Source of the DNA: Lutimaribacter_A marinistellae
GTDB lineage: Bacteria > Pseudomonadota > Alphaproteobacteria > Rhodobacterales > Rhodobacteraceae
Assembly: GCF_042648365.1 (NCBI RefSeq)
Contig: NZ_JBHRXI010000008.1
Coordinates: 1 to 64,000, forward strand
Direction of reading: 5' to 3'
Length of the DNA: 64,000 nucleotides
Of the stretch, positions 41,730 to 51,777 are shown one piece after another. The notes beneath the pieces were generated by a model. The model was not told the origin of the DNA. It was given only the letters and a program-made list of their open reading frames with translations, and did not search any database. The translations under genes were made by a program, and so were the position numbers. The first letter of the stretch is position 1. Every line of letters begins with the position of its first letter.

Positions 41730-42920
41730 ATGAGAGACTTGGAACAACATCCGATCACGCCCGACTTTGACGTCTGGCCTGTGATAGTCAAACCCGCAGC
41801 TGTCCGATCCGAAGACGGCGCGTTGCTAGTGGAATGGTCAGACTGTAGTATCAGCCGGTACCACCCGTTTTTACTGGCCGAGAACGATCCTTCGCCTGAC
41901 GTGCTGCATCCGTTGGCACGTGAAACCACGCTTTCGCCCCTTGATTTGCCGGGGGACCTGCTGATCAGTTCGGCAGAACTCGGCCCGGATGGCACTGTGA
42001 TCGTGCATTGGACTCATAACCACCCGACCAGCAGGTATCACCCCGGCTGGCTTTACGGGAATGGTTGGTTTGACACGCCTCACACCATTGAAACAACCGT
42101 TCTGTGGACCGGCAAAAACCAGCCCGAACCGCCGACCTTTGACGGTCCGACAGCGTTGAACGATCCAGCGGTTTTCTTGAGCTGGCTTACAGCACTGCGA
42201 GATTTCGGTGTGGCTCGGCTGGAAAATCTGCCGAACCAGGACGGGCTGTTGATGCAGGTGGTTGAACGTATCGGCCCAATCAGAGAGTCCAACTTTGGTC
42301 GCATGTACACGCTTGAGATCAAGGATGACCCGGACAGCAATGCGTTTACCTCGGATGCGTTGATGCTGCACATCGACATGCCGACCCGCGAATGCCCGCA
42401 CGGGCTGCAATTCCTCTTCTGCCGCGACAACACCACCAGCGGTGGCGAGGGAATTTACGCGGACGCCTATAGGATTGCCGCCGATCTCGCGGCCGAAGAG
42501 CCCGAGCATTTCAAGGCGCTCTGCGAAATCGAATGGACCTATAACAACCGTTCGAAATCGACGAGCTACAAGGCCAAGGGGCCGGTGATCGAACGTGACT
42601 TCGGCGGCCGCGTAACGGGCATACGATACAACACCTGGCTGCGGGCGCCGCTGGTGGCCTCGCTCCAGGAGCAGGGCCGTGCCTATCGCAGCTATCGTGC
42701 TTTTGCCGCCCGCGCCCAGGACCCGACCTATCAGATGAAGTTCGCCTACAGGCCGGGTGATCTTGTGGCATTCGACAACCGGCGCACCCTTCATGGACGC
42801 AATGGGTACGACGCCCACGGCGGGACACGGTTTATCGAAGGTATCTACTCCGATCGGGATGACCTGCTGTCTGCTATCCGGTCGCTCGAACGCAGCTTCA
42901 CAACGGAGACGACATCATGA
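41730..42920 (+). CDS. gamma-butyrobetaine-hydroxylase-like Fe(II)/2OG dioxygenase
   Basis: 396 residues. Residues about 20-112 are the GBBH-like N-terminal domain, here with two internal 'W..x..SRYHP' blocks ('WSDCSISRYHP' at 36-46, 'WTHNHPTSRYHP' at 94-105). Residues 130-385 are the TauD-type oxygenase with iron ligands H214 and D216 in 'LMLHIDMPTR' and the distal His in 'RRTLHGRNGY', followed by 'GGTRFIEG' with the 2-oxoglutarate Arg. BBOX and trimethyllysine hydroxylase share this architecture, so hydroxylation of a trimethylammonium acid is likely. The class II aldolase start overlaps its stop by 4 bases, suggesting hydroxylation followed by C-C cleavage. Confidence 0.85.
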   Translation: MRDLEQHPITPDFDVWPVIVKPAAVRSEDGALLVEWSDCSISRYHPFLLAENDPSPDVLHPLARETTLSPLDLPGDLLISSAELGPDGTVIVHWTHNHPTSRYHPGWLYGNGWFDTPHTIETTVLWTGKNQPEPPTFDGPTALNDPAVFLSWLTALRDFGVARLENLPNQDGLLMQVVERIGPIRESNFGRMYTLEIKDDPDSNAFTSDALMLHIDMPTRECPHGLQFLFCRDNTTSGGEGIYADAYRIAADLAAEEPEHFKALCEIEWTYNNRSKSTSYKAKGPVIERDFGGRVTGIRYNTWLRAPLVASLQEQGRAYRSYRAFAARAQDPTYQMKFAYRPGDLVAFDNRRTLHGRNGYDAHGGTRFIEGIYSDRDDLLSAIRSLERSFTTETTS

Positions 42921-43681
42921 ATATCTCGACCAGCGTTAGGCCGGCAACCTTCAGCGAGGCGGAATGGAAGGCGCGGCTGGATCTTGCGGCCACGTTTCGC
43001 ATTCTGGCCCATTACGGCATGTCGGATCTCGCCAATGGGGCCGTCGCGGCTCGCGTTCCGGATCAGCCTGATCATTACCTCGTGCATCCCTACGGCATGT
43101 TCTGGGAGGAGGCGACCGCATCGGCGATGATCAAAATCGGGCCGGATGGTCGACCGGTGGATCCTGACGGCCCGTGGCTGAACGACGGTGTGCAGAACCT
43201 GTGCCAATGGATTCTCGGATCACGCCCCGAGGTGATGTTCTTCGTCCACGGCCACGAAGAAGAGGTGATGGCGGTCGGTTCTATCGAGGAAGGCTTGCTG
43301 CCCCTGAACCAGCCCGCAGTGTATCTGGGAAACCTCACAGGCTACATCGAGTACGAATTTGACGAGGATGAAGCGTTCGGCAGACACTTCGTTGAAACTC
43401 TGGCGCAACACCAGATCCTGATAAGCCGCAACCACGGTTACTATGCGCTTGGAACCACCGCGGCCGAGGCGTTCTTTCGTGCGTACTTCCTGCGCCAAAC
43501 ATGTTCGACTCAGATCAAGACCCTCTCCATGGGACGCGAACTGCACATGATCGACCCACAAAAGATCGCCCGATATCAGGACCAGATGGCGTCGTCTGAA
43601 CACTACAACTATGACGGCAAAACCGAATGGGCAGGCTTGCTGCGTATGCTCGAAAAGCGAAGCCCCGACTACAAGACTTGA
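42917..43681 (+). CDS. class II aldolase/adducin-family protein
   Basis: 254 residues. Metal ligands are in 'FVHGHEEEVMAV' (H112 and H114) and the later His in 'ISRNHGYYALG', with 'HPYGMFWEEATAS' as the early glycine-rich loop. Class II aldolases cleave or epimerise 3-hydroxy or phospho-sugar acids with Zn2+. Overlap by ATGA with the dioxygenase gene ties the two together. Its substrate may be the beta-hydroxylated product of that enzyme, which is inference; known trimethyllysine-route aldolases are PLP enzymes, not this family. Confidence 0.85.
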   Translation: MNISTSVRPATFSEAEWKARLDLAATFRILAHYGMSDLANGAVAARVPDQPDHYLVHPYGMFWEEATASAMIKIGPDGRPVDPDGPWLNDGVQNLCQWILGSRPEVMFFVHGHEEEVMAVGSIEEGLLPLNQPAVYLGNLTGYIEYEFDEDEAFGRHFVETLAQHQILISRNHGYYALGTTAAEAFFRAYFLRQTCSTQIKTLSMGRELHMIDPQKIARYQDQMASSEHYNYDGKTEWAGLLRMLEKRSPDYKT

Positions 43682-43758
43682 TTTGCCCGCAGGTTGCAGC
43701 CTCGGCTTTGCATAAGGAAAACACGACCCGCATTGGGATATCCAGCAAAGGATACGCC

Positions 43759-46700
43759 CTATTCCGCACCCGCAAAAATTAGCTCAATGGAGCTGATCCC
43801 CCAGGTAAAGGATGTGTCTTGTGCCTGAATGATGGACAAGACGTTCAGCCCATCGACCGTCTGCGCCGAATTGAAGGACAGCTCGTGCTGCGAAATGCCG
43901 TTGTTCGCCCCCGCCTCCAGGAAACCCAGCGTGTCACCGTTCAACCGGATCTCGATCTCGCTTGCCGTGTCGACGTCGAATGCTGCGATTTCGAGGTTGA
44001 AAGACGAGGCGTCGTCGCTGTCGAAGGTAAAGATCAACTCGCCATCCGGTTCGGATGTGCCGTTGAACCCGTTTCCATAATCCGTGTCGTCGCGACCGCC
44101 GAAGCCCAGATGTGCGTTCGGTTCCTCCAATAGAATGTCTGTCACACCCCAGCGGAAGTTCGGGTCCAGACGTTGCTCGAAAATCAGCGTATTGACGCCT
44201 TCGGCCAAGGTATCGTCATCCAGTCCGATCACGAATGGCGTTTCACCGTTGTTCGCTCCACCGTCGAGTATCGCGCGTTCAACGCCGTTGACCAAAACAG
44301 CTATTTCACCCGAAAAATCGGCGTCATAGCCCGACACATCGAGAACCAGACGTTCCGCGCTGCCAGGATGGAAAGTCATTAGGACGCGACCGTCCGGATC
44401 GGTCGCGCCGTTGTAATCATTGCCGTACTCGCCTGTTTCCTGTGTCCCGAGCGTAAGGGCGGTGTCCGGCGTTTCGGCCAATGCCAACGCCAGGTTGGTC
44501 ACGCCCCAATCGAACCCCGGATCGATGCGCTGGGCAAAGGTCAGAACGTTCAACCCGGTTACCTGGTCGACGGCGTCGATGGAAAACTGGTATCCCTGCG
44601 TGCCGTTATTCGGCCCCAGGCCGGCAAAGCCGAGGCTTCGCCCATTCAGCAGCAGCTCGACCTCGTCCGCGAGGTCGAAGTCGAACCCGTCGAAGTCCAA
44701 CGTCAGGTCGGCCCCAAGACCAGTAAAGGTGGCGAAAACCATGCCGTCGGCATCCGAAGTTCCGTTAAACCCGTTTCCAAAACTGGCGGTTTCCGTGTTT
44801 CCGACCGTCAACCTCGTGTCCGTTAGGCGTAGTAACAAGTCGGTCACGCCCCAACGGAAGGAGTTATCGGTCATCTGTGCGAACCGCAGAACGTTCTCCT
44901 CGGGGATCAGCCAGCGTGCATCGATGCCGAATTGCGATGCTCCTTCGGCGTTGTTGGCCGTTGGCATGAGCGTGCCCAGAACGCGGTTGGTGTCGATCAG
45001 GCGATTGTTGACGGTTTCATATTGATCGAGCGAAACCTGAACCTCGATGCTGGTGTCGATGTCGTATCCCGACACGTCGAGGATCAAGTCGCTCTGGCTT
45101 GCTTGGAACGCACCGGTCACAAGACCGCGTGTCGCGGTAGCGCCGTTGAAATCGTTCCCGTATTCACCTGACTCCAATACGCCTGGCTCCAGACGGAAAT
45201 CCGCGTCCACTCCGACCCGCAAATCGGTTACGCCCCAATCAAAGCTCGGGTTTCGAGCCTGGATGATTTCCACCAAGTTCTCACCCGTTTCATGGTCGTC
45301 AGTGTCGAGTTCGAAGACTGCCGGACCGGTGCCACCGTTGCCCGTTACGGGCAGGTACCCCCTGAAGAGACCATTGAGCCGTACCTCCACCTCGTCGGCG
45401 AAATCGACGTCAAAGCCGGTAAGCTCCAGCTGCTCGACCGGTCCGGACCCATCATAGCTGACCAGTACGATGCCGTCCGCATCGCTTGTACCGTTGAAAT
45501 TGTTTCCATAATCGCCGTCGTCGATCACGCCGCGTGTCAGGGCGGCATCGACAATCGTGTCAAGCCGCAGGTCGGTGATACCCCATTCATAGGCAGGGTC
45601 GATACGCTGATGGAAACTGATCGCGTTCAGGCCTTCGGCCATGTCCGCCGCCGACAGAGTCAGACTGTAATCGGCAAAGGCCCCATTACCACCAAGACTG
45701 AGAAAGCCGAGGCTTTTGCCGTTCAGCATGGCCTCGATCTCGCCAACGGCGTCGATATCGTACCCCTTGAACGAAATCGTCTGGTCGTAGCCGTTGGAAT
45801 CGAAGTAGACGACAGCCTTGTTATCTCCATGCCGGATGCTTCCGGGTAGATAGTTGCCAAACTGGTTCGAATAGGTCACGCCGCGCTCAAGCGTCAGACC
45901 ATTCAGCGCATAGCTGAAAAGATCGCGCTCGATGGTTCGGTCCGAGAACTGCAGAAACTCGACATCACCGGCGACGTAATGCGACGTGGTGCTGAAGTTG
46001 AGTGTCACCGCGGCAGCCGTTTCCGGGTCAAAGGTGAAAGATGTCAGCGGGTTGAAAAACACGGCGGTATCGATACCGCTTCCGCCGATCAGTGTGTTGT
46101 CGCCGCCATTGCCTATCAGCGTATCGTTGCCTGCGCCGCCGACCAGGTAGTCGTCGCCCGATAGGCCGCGAAGGCTGTCGTTCCCGCCTCCGCCTTCAAT
46201 GCTGTCATCCTGGCCGTTGACGCCGCGAACGGTATCATCGCCATCCGACATCACCACGTATTCAAAGCCTGTCAGAACGTCTGCAAAGCCACCGAATTCG
46301 CCCGTGTCCATCTTGACAAGGTAAGAGGCCGACGTTTGTCCAAGTTCGAACCGGTCAATCCCGTCGCCCCCGTCGAACTTGTCGACCACCGAGGCCGGAT
46401 TCCCGATCACGGTATCGTTGCCGCCGCCTGCGTCGATCGTGTCGATCCCGGCAAGCTCTTCGATCGTATCGGCAAAATCTGTGCCGATGATGTGCTCGAA
46501 ACCCGAGATATCCAATTCTACGGAGTTGTTGCCGGTCAGCGGCCCGCCGGAGACGTAAGTGAATCCGGTGCCGGCCTCGGACAGGTCTAGGGTGTCAGTC
46601 TGCCCGTTGCCGGACAGTGTGGAGTTTGACCCGATTTCCAGCCGATCAATGATCAGGTCATTGCCACTTCCACCTGAAACGGTGTCGTTGCCTGCGCCGG

Positions 46701-48840
46701 CGTCGATCGTGTCATCGCCACCTCCACCGCTGACATTGCTGTGGCGCGCGTCGGTCGGAATGTAAGCTGACAGATGATTGTTTTCCCCATCACCAATGAC
46801 CGTGACATTGCCGTTGAAAACAAGGTTTTCAATTTCCGAGAACTCGTCGAACTTGGTGCCGTTGAATGTTCTTTGGCCCAGGACCATGTCGAAAACGCTG
46901 CCTGAGCTGAAGAACGGCGTGAAAACCGCCGTGTCGATGCCCGCGCCTCCGATCAATGTGTCAGCGCCACTGGCATCGTCAATCAGCACGTCGTTGCCAA
47001 GCCCACCCTCCAATTGGTTGCCGCGGTCGTTCCCCGTGATCGTGTCGTCATATCCCGAACCTATGACGTGCTCGATTTCAAAGACGGTGTCAGTTTCCAA
47101 GGCGACCCCGCCATTGACCGAGAAGGTCGCGCTGTTCGATCTCAGGTCGATGTTCCAGCCGCGATTGAGCAGGAGGATCGAGCCAGTTGGAGCCGAATAG
47201 GCCCAGGTCGCCGTATCGTTGATTCCGCCATCCGAACCACCGTGGATGTAGTCGTCATCCTCGCCGCCCGAGATCGTGTCATCACCGTCATCGCCCAACA
47301 GGCTGTCTTCTCCATCGCCCCCTAGGATCGAGTCGTGCCACCCCTGGCCGAGAAGCGTATCGTTGCCCAAGCTTCCGATCAGCGTGTCGCCACCGCCCTG
47401 ACCGATGGCGTAGTCGTCACCCCAGCCGGTGTGGATGTAGTCCGCTCCGCTGCCCCCGATGACGCTGTCGTCGTTCTGATTTGCAAAGACGGTGTTGAGC
47501 CCGGATCCCGTTTCTATCGTGTCGTTGCCGTATCCGCCGCGCAACAGGTCGGACCCCGTGCCGCCCTTTATCACATCATCGCCGTCAAGACCCCGGATCG
47601 TGTCGTCACCGCCTTGCCCCAGCAGCGTATCGGCGTCGGGCGTCCCGTCGAGGGTCGTGTCACCAATTCTGGTGGTAATCGTGTTGGTGACCAGTTGGCT
47701 GACCGGGCCCGACGCCATGTCGGTAGCATCGATCGTGTCGCCGCGCGGATCCAGAATGGCCCATGCGATTTCCGTCGAAGCCCCGGTCCGGTCGACCGTT
47801 GCAAGAATTCTGCCATCGGCGGTCACACCGACATAGGGATTCATACCGGGATAATCGAACACCGTTACCTGCGACCCGTCCGACGTGCCGTCGGAGTTGA
47901 AGACGCGTCCCTCGATGCGGCTGTCGCTATCGTCGCGCCAGATAACAAAGAACCCTCCCGTCGGCAGTGCCACGATATCGGCGGTCCGGGTAACGTCGGT
48001 ACCGGCGACGATGTTGAAACCGGCCCCGTTGACACTTGCATCGTCGTTGAAGCGCTGACCGACGATGTCGCCATCATCTTCCCAGATCACGACGAATGTA
48101 CCGTCCTTCAATGCAGCAACTTTCGGATCTGCAAGATCGGGACTGGCGGTGGCAAAGCCGATATTGCTGTGCGATTGGGCGCCGCCGGGGTCCATGACAT
48201 GCACTTCGATCGACACGTTCGCCCCGTCGACCTCGGCCGTCGCAGTAACCAGTTCACCCGTCGCCAGAAGAGCGCTGTCATGATCGGCGTCGGGATCGGC
48301 GCTGTTCTGGGCCGCGGCGTAGCTGCTGCCCGGTTGTATCACTCCGGCCGCGCTCAGGGTGGCGGCGCGAACATTGATGTCTGTCCCGCCGTCGTAGCGT
48401 TCCCATGACACCAGGCTTTGCTGGGTCAAGCGGTCATAAACGACCTTGGCATTCTGTAGGTCGGCCGCGGAATTCTCGACGGCAACCTGTTGCGTCGCGA
48501 TTACCGTCCCGCCCGCCGATTGACGTTCCCAGATCACCGCGCTGCGCGGCAGCCCATCCTCGCTGATATAGGCGATGGCAAACTCGTCACCGCCCATGGC
48601 CGCGATATCGAAATCCCACTGGGTCAGTGTTGTCTCGCGCGTATTGATGACAAACGTGTCCCGGACCAGCGTTCCATCGATGTCATAGATACGGCCGACG
48701 ATATCCGCCCCGACACCTATCGTGTCATCGCTGAAGGCCACGAGGATTTGACCATTGGCCAGACCGATCACATGCGGATCAGACTGGCTTCCGGTCAGCG
48801 ACAGTGTCGTTTGAGCTTTCCAGACGGTAGGCGTGGGCAT
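43759..48840 (-). CDS. giant RTX exoprotein with six C-terminal jelly-roll-like modules
   Basis: 1693 residues, no signal peptide; ATG at 48840 has GAAGGGGG upstream. Residues 1-390 are a propeller-like head ('NGQILVAFSDD', 'DGTFVVIWEDDGD', 'GGFFVIWRDDSDS'). Residues about 400-950 carry calcium nonapeptides in clusters ('GGDGEDSLLGDDGDD', 'GGGNDTVIG'). Residues about 980-1693 hold six modules of 105-125 residues each with 'YGNxFNG', 'GxDxDxxxEIxxxLNG' and a closing 'FxWGVTDLxL'. The layout suggests carbohydrate or surface binding. Needs a type I exporter not in the window. Convergent with the aldolase gene. Confidence 0.85.
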   Translation of the reverse strand: MPTPTVWKAQTTLSLTGSQSDPHVIGLANGQILVAFSDDTIGVGADIVGRIYDIDGTLVRDTFVINTRETTLTQWDFDIAAMGGDEFAIAYISEDGLPRSAVIWERQSAGGTVIATQQVAVENSAADLQNAKVVYDRLTQQSLVSWERYDGGTDINVRAATLSAAGVIQPGSSYAAAQNSADPDADHDSALLATGELVTATAEVDGANVSIEVHVMDPGGAQSHSNIGFATASPDLADPKVAALKDGTFVVIWEDDGDIVGQRFNDDASVNGAGFNIVAGTDVTRTADIVALPTGGFFVIWRDDSDSRIEGRVFNSDGTSDGSQVTVFDYPGMNPYVGVTADGRILATVDRTGASTEIAWAILDPRGDTIDATDMASGPVSQLVTNTITTRIGDTTLDGTPDADTLLGQGGDDTIRGLDGDDVIKGGTGSDLLRGGYGNDTIETGSGLNTVFANQNDDSVIGGSGADYIHTGWGDDYAIGQGGGDTLIGSLGNDTLLGQGWHDSILGGDGEDSLLGDDGDDTISGGEDDDYIHGGSDGGINDTATWAYSAPTGSILLLNRGWNIDLRSNSATFSVNGGVALETDTVFEIEHVIGSGYDDTITGNDRGNQLEGGLGNDVLIDDASGADTLIGGAGIDTAVFTPFFSSGSVFDMVLGQRTFNGTKFDEFSEIENLVFNGNVTVIGDGENNHLSAYIPTDARHSNVSGGGGDDTIDAGAGNDTVSGGSGNDLIIDRLEIGSNSTLSGNGQTDTLDLSEAGTGFTYVSGGPLTGNNSVELDISGFEHIIGTDFADTIEELAGIDTIDAGGGNDTVIGNPASVVDKFDGGDGIDRFELGQTSASYLVKMDTGEFGGFADVLTGFEYVVMSDGDDTVRGVNGQDDSIEGGGGNDSLRGLSGDDYLVGGAGNDTLIGNGGDNTLIGGSGIDTAVFFNPLTSFTFDPETAAAVTLNFSTTSHYVAGDVEFLQFSDRTIERDLFSYALNGLTLERGVTYSNQFGNYLPGSIRHGDNKAVVYFDSNGYDQTISFKGYDIDAVGEIEAMLNGKSLGFLSLGGNGAFADYSLTLSAADMAEGLNAISFHQRIDPAYEWGITDLRLDTIVDAALTRGVIDDGDYGNNFNGTSDADGIVLVSYDGSGPVEQLELTGFDVDFADEVEVRLNGLFRGYLPVTGNGGTGPAVFELDTDDHETGENLVEIIQARNPSFDWGVTDLRVGVDADFRLEPGVLESGEYGNDFNGATATRGLVTGAFQASQSDLILDVSGYDIDTSIEVQVSLDQYETVNNRLIDTNRVLGTLMPTANNAEGASQFGIDARWLIPEENVLRFAQMTDNSFRWGVTDLLLRLTDTRLTVGNTETASFGNGFNGTSDADGMVFATFTGLGADLTLDFDGFDFDLADEVELLLNGRSLGFAGLGPNNGTQGYQFSIDAVDQVTGLNVLTFAQRIDPGFDWGVTNLALALAETPDTALTLGTQETGEYGNDYNGATDPDGRVLMTFHPGSAERLVLDVSGYDADFSGEIAVLVNGVERAILDGGANNGETPFVIGLDDDTLAEGVNTLIFEQRLDPNFRWGVTDILLEEPNAHLGFGGRDDTDYGNGFNGTSEPDGELIFTFDSDDASSFNLEIAAFDVDTASEIEIRLNGDTLGFLEAGANNGISQHELSFNSAQTVDGLNVLSIIQAQDTSFTWGISSIELIFAGAE
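43762..45900 (-). repeat. six tandem 105-125-residue modules in RTX protein
   Basis: Closing motifs in order: 'YEWGITDLRL', 'FDWGVTDLRV', 'FRWGVTDLLL', 'FDWGVTNLAL', 'FRWGVTDILL', 'FTWGISSIEL'. Each module opens with a variant of 'YGNDFNG' about 95 residues earlier, except the first, which has 'FGNYLPG'. Confidence 0.8.
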
Positions 48841-49123
48841 CGTTTACCCCCTTCAATGCAGTTCCGGCCTCACGGAAAGAAAATCATGAAATGCTTCAAA
48901 AGCTGAGGCGAAAATATCGGTTTAGCCTACCACCACACCGCGTTTCGTCAAACCTGGTATGATTTCTGGTCCATTGGCCACCGCCTACAGGTCGCGCGGT
49001 TGACAATGGAGCACGTGCGATATTGGTCGCCACTCGGCGCTTCAGGCCACAGGGGCGGTGAACCCATGCCCCGAGCCGGAACCGGCCCGGAGCTATTCAG
49101 TATCACCGCCATGTGTTCACGTA
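48841..49123. other. intergenic region between two RTX genes
   Basis: 283 bases upstream of the 1693-aa RTX gene and downstream of the 795-aa RTX gene, both on minus. No gene, hairpin with T run or clear promoter was found. Confidence 0.4.
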
Positions 49124-51511
49124 TCACGCCAGAAGGTCGAACACCTCGCCGCTTATCTGCAGGTTGATGCTGGACTGTCCTTCGCCATCGACCAGCGCCC
49201 ACATGATCTGACCTGTGGGGCGGTAGATCACGAATGCTTCCTGCACGTCATCATCGCCCGAGCGTTCACCATCCGGCGTGGCGGTATGGGCGAGATTGAC
49301 CTGAAACTGGTCAGCGGTTGCGGCTTGGCCGAACACCAGAGCGTCACCTTCGGCCGCATCGTAATCCTGCACCCAGTCCGAGCCGTGATCGGCAATGCCG
49401 AGATGAAAGAACCGGTCTGCGCCGTCGCCACCGTTGATGCGGTCATACCCGAAGCCGCCATTGATGAAGTCGTCTCCATCCCCGCCAAAGATAAGGTCGG
49501 ACAGGCCTCCGCCGGTGATGACATCGTTCCCGCTCTGGCCCTGTATCTCGTCAGCGCCAAGGCCGCCATCCAGCGTGTCATTGCCGTCCTGGCCGAAAAT
49601 CAGGTCGTTGCCGCCACCGCCGCTTGCCCTGTCATTACCACTGCCGGCGTAGATCACGTCACGAAGATCGCCGGTTTCCGGACCGCCCGTGATGTCGTCA
49701 TCGCCCGAACCTCCATTGACCGTGTCCGCGCCACCTCCGGCGTTCAGTGTGTCGTTGCCAGCCTCGCCCCGCAGGATGCTGCTACCCAAACCGGTTTCGA
49801 ACAGGTCGTCGGCATCCGTCCCGGTCAACGTCTGTTCAAATTCATCCAGGAATGTCGTGGCGGCGTCGGTCCGGTTGGCGAAGACGAGGTGTTCGACCTC
49901 CATCAACAGATCGCTTCCATCCTGCTCTGCCGCTGTACCCGGCCCGCCGGTTACACGCAGACCGGAGCCGTCCGCCGCAAAGGCATAGTCCTGCCAGCGT
50001 CCGCTGAAAAACGCCATGTCATCGCCCGGCCCACCGGTAAGCATGTCGTCCCCGGACCCGCCGCTGAAGAGGTCGTCGCCGTCGGCTGCAGATACCGTGT
50101 CATTCCCCTCTCCGGCAAGGATGCGGTCTTGCCCGTCGCTGCCGGAAATCAGGTCATCTCCTGCCAGCGCGTCGACCGCTTCGGGGGCTGAAAGCGTTTC
50201 ACTGTCGGCGCCCGGCGTTAGTTCTCTGGGTGTGAAGACCTTGTACGCGGTCAGCGTTGGGCCATCGACTTGCGATTGCCATCCGATCCACAGGTCCCCG
50301 TTTTCATTTCCGGAAAAGCCTATGCTGTTGAACCAGGCGGCGGGACCCTCGAATGGCATCGGGGTACTCTCGGCACGCCCCTCCGAGTCGAAGCTTTGCA
50401 GGAACAGGATCGAGTTGTCTTCGGGGCCGGCGCGGGGTCCCACGATGATCAAACCGTCATCCGGTCTGACCGTCGCCGCGAATTCGTTGACCGGATCTTC
50501 GCTGCCGCGCGCGACACCTGCTTCCTCCGGCGTCGCGCTGTAAATGGTGTCGGTCGAAACCGGAGCGCCTTCGAAGTCGAAAATGCGCCGGATTACCTCA
50601 GCGCGGCCGACACCGACGATCACCGCAAGCGATCCGTCGTCTGTCACGTCAAGCGCGATCACAGAGGCAGAAAACGGGTTGATCTCCAGCAATTCCATTG
50701 GCTGCCCCGCGATACCCCCTGCCGGTCCGATCTTTTGCATGACAAGGTCGAAGGCGAAGTTGTCGTTCGGAACCACTGCAAAAAGCGCAAAGCCGCCTTC
50801 GGGCAATGGCAGGATTCCGGTGAGGCCCTCGACCCGTTCAGCGCCGTCAAAAACCGGAATCGCGGGACCCGGATATCCCCCGGGACCGATAATGTGGATC
50901 AAAGGTTCTTCGCCCGGCCTGAACAACAGGCTGCGCCCGTCGCCAAGCGGCGTGATGCCGATACCGGACAGTGAAAACGCGTCTTCCCCGGTCAGTATGG
51001 CCGCAACGTTCGCGGCGGTGCCGTCGGGATTGAAACGCTGAAAATGGGTCTCCTGTCCGCCTTCGCTTGCGGTGACATTCCAGATCGCCAGAAGACCTCC
51101 GTCGTCGCGCGCTTGAAGTCTGATGAAGTTATAGGAATCAAAGTTGCCCTGTAGCGTCGAACGCGGGCCCGGTTGCCCGTCCGGTCCAATCGCCGACACC
51201 GCGACGGTCCCGGTATCGCCGTCTCTCGTATAGATCAGAACAGTGCCGCCCGGAGAGACCAGCAGCCCCGCCTCGACCGAACTGCCGGGAAAACTGAAAT
51301 CTGTTTCGATCCGCGTTTCCGAGATCAGTGAACCGTCTGCGCCCATGAGTTTCAGAAGCGGGTAGGGGGACGAATAGTAATCGGAGGGAAAGACAGTCTT
51401 GAGAACAAGTAGGCGACCATCAGGTAAGACGTGCCTGTCATACGGTTCTCCGGCGGTGCCGGGATATTGCAGGGGGGCAAATTTCTGGTCGAGTAGCAGA
51501 AGATCCGACAT
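49124..51511 (-). CDS. RTX calcium-binding exoprotein
   Basis: 795 residues from the ATG at 51511, preceded by GGAG; an upstream ATG at 51526 is a weaker option. Residues 1-430 form a head of propeller-like strands ('LPDGRLLVLKTVF', 'SPGGTVLIYTRDGD', 'DDGGLLAIWN') shared with the other large RTX proteins. Residues about 450-500 and 575-705 hold calcium nonapeptides ('AGEGNDTVSAADGDD', 'GGDGDDFINGG'). The last 90 residues ('FHLGIADHGSDWVQDYDAAE' to 'GEVFDLLA') look like the type I secretion signal region. No catalytic motif. Confidence 0.85.
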   Translation of the reverse strand: MSDLLLLDQKFAPLQYPGTAGEPYDRHVLPDGRLLVLKTVFPSDYYSSPYPLLKLMGADGSLISETRIETDFSFPGSSVEAGLLVSPGGTVLIYTRDGDTGTVAVSAIGPDGQPGPRSTLQGNFDSYNFIRLQARDDGGLLAIWNVTASEGGQETHFQRFNPDGTAANVAAILTGEDAFSLSGIGITPLGDGRSLLFRPGEEPLIHIIGPGGYPGPAIPVFDGAERVEGLTGILPLPEGGFALFAVVPNDNFAFDLVMQKIGPAGGIAGQPMELLEINPFSASVIALDVTDDGSLAVIVGVGRAEVIRRIFDFEGAPVSTDTIYSATPEEAGVARGSEDPVNEFAATVRPDDGLIIVGPRAGPEDNSILFLQSFDSEGRAESTPMPFEGPAAWFNSIGFSGNENGDLWIGWQSQVDGPTLTAYKVFTPRELTPGADSETLSAPEAVDALAGDDLISGSDGQDRILAGEGNDTVSAADGDDLFSGGSGDDMLTGGPGDDMAFFSGRWQDYAFAADGSGLRVTGGPGTAAEQDGSDLLMEVEHLVFANRTDAATTFLDEFEQTLTGTDADDLFETGLGSSILRGEAGNDTLNAGGGADTVNGGSGDDDITGGPETGDLRDVIYAGSGNDRASGGGGNDLIFGQDGNDTLDGGLGADEIQGQSGNDVITGGGLSDLIFGGDGDDFINGGFGYDRINGGDGADRFFHLGIADHGSDWVQDYDAAEGDALVFGQAATADQFQVNLAHTATPDGERSGDDDVQEAFVIYRPTGQIMWALVDGEGQSSINLQISGEVFDLLA

Positions 51512-51777
51512 GCGAGCTCCAATCATCGGGACAAACTGGCAGGCGAGAAGAAAAGTCGGCTATGTAATATGACATGCATAGAGACTCCCCTTACGTTAGG
51601 GAAGCTTCTTGTTCCAACGGTCTCGTCAGAAGGCCGACTCACAGGCAGCCTTGCAATCGGGTTCTCCCCGGTGGTTCCGATACCTCGCGCTGGATTGGCC
51701 GTGATTGTCGGGTCACGACGGGGCCGCGATCCTGGTCTGATGAACAGTCCGCAGGCCTGAAACAGTCGACCACTACA

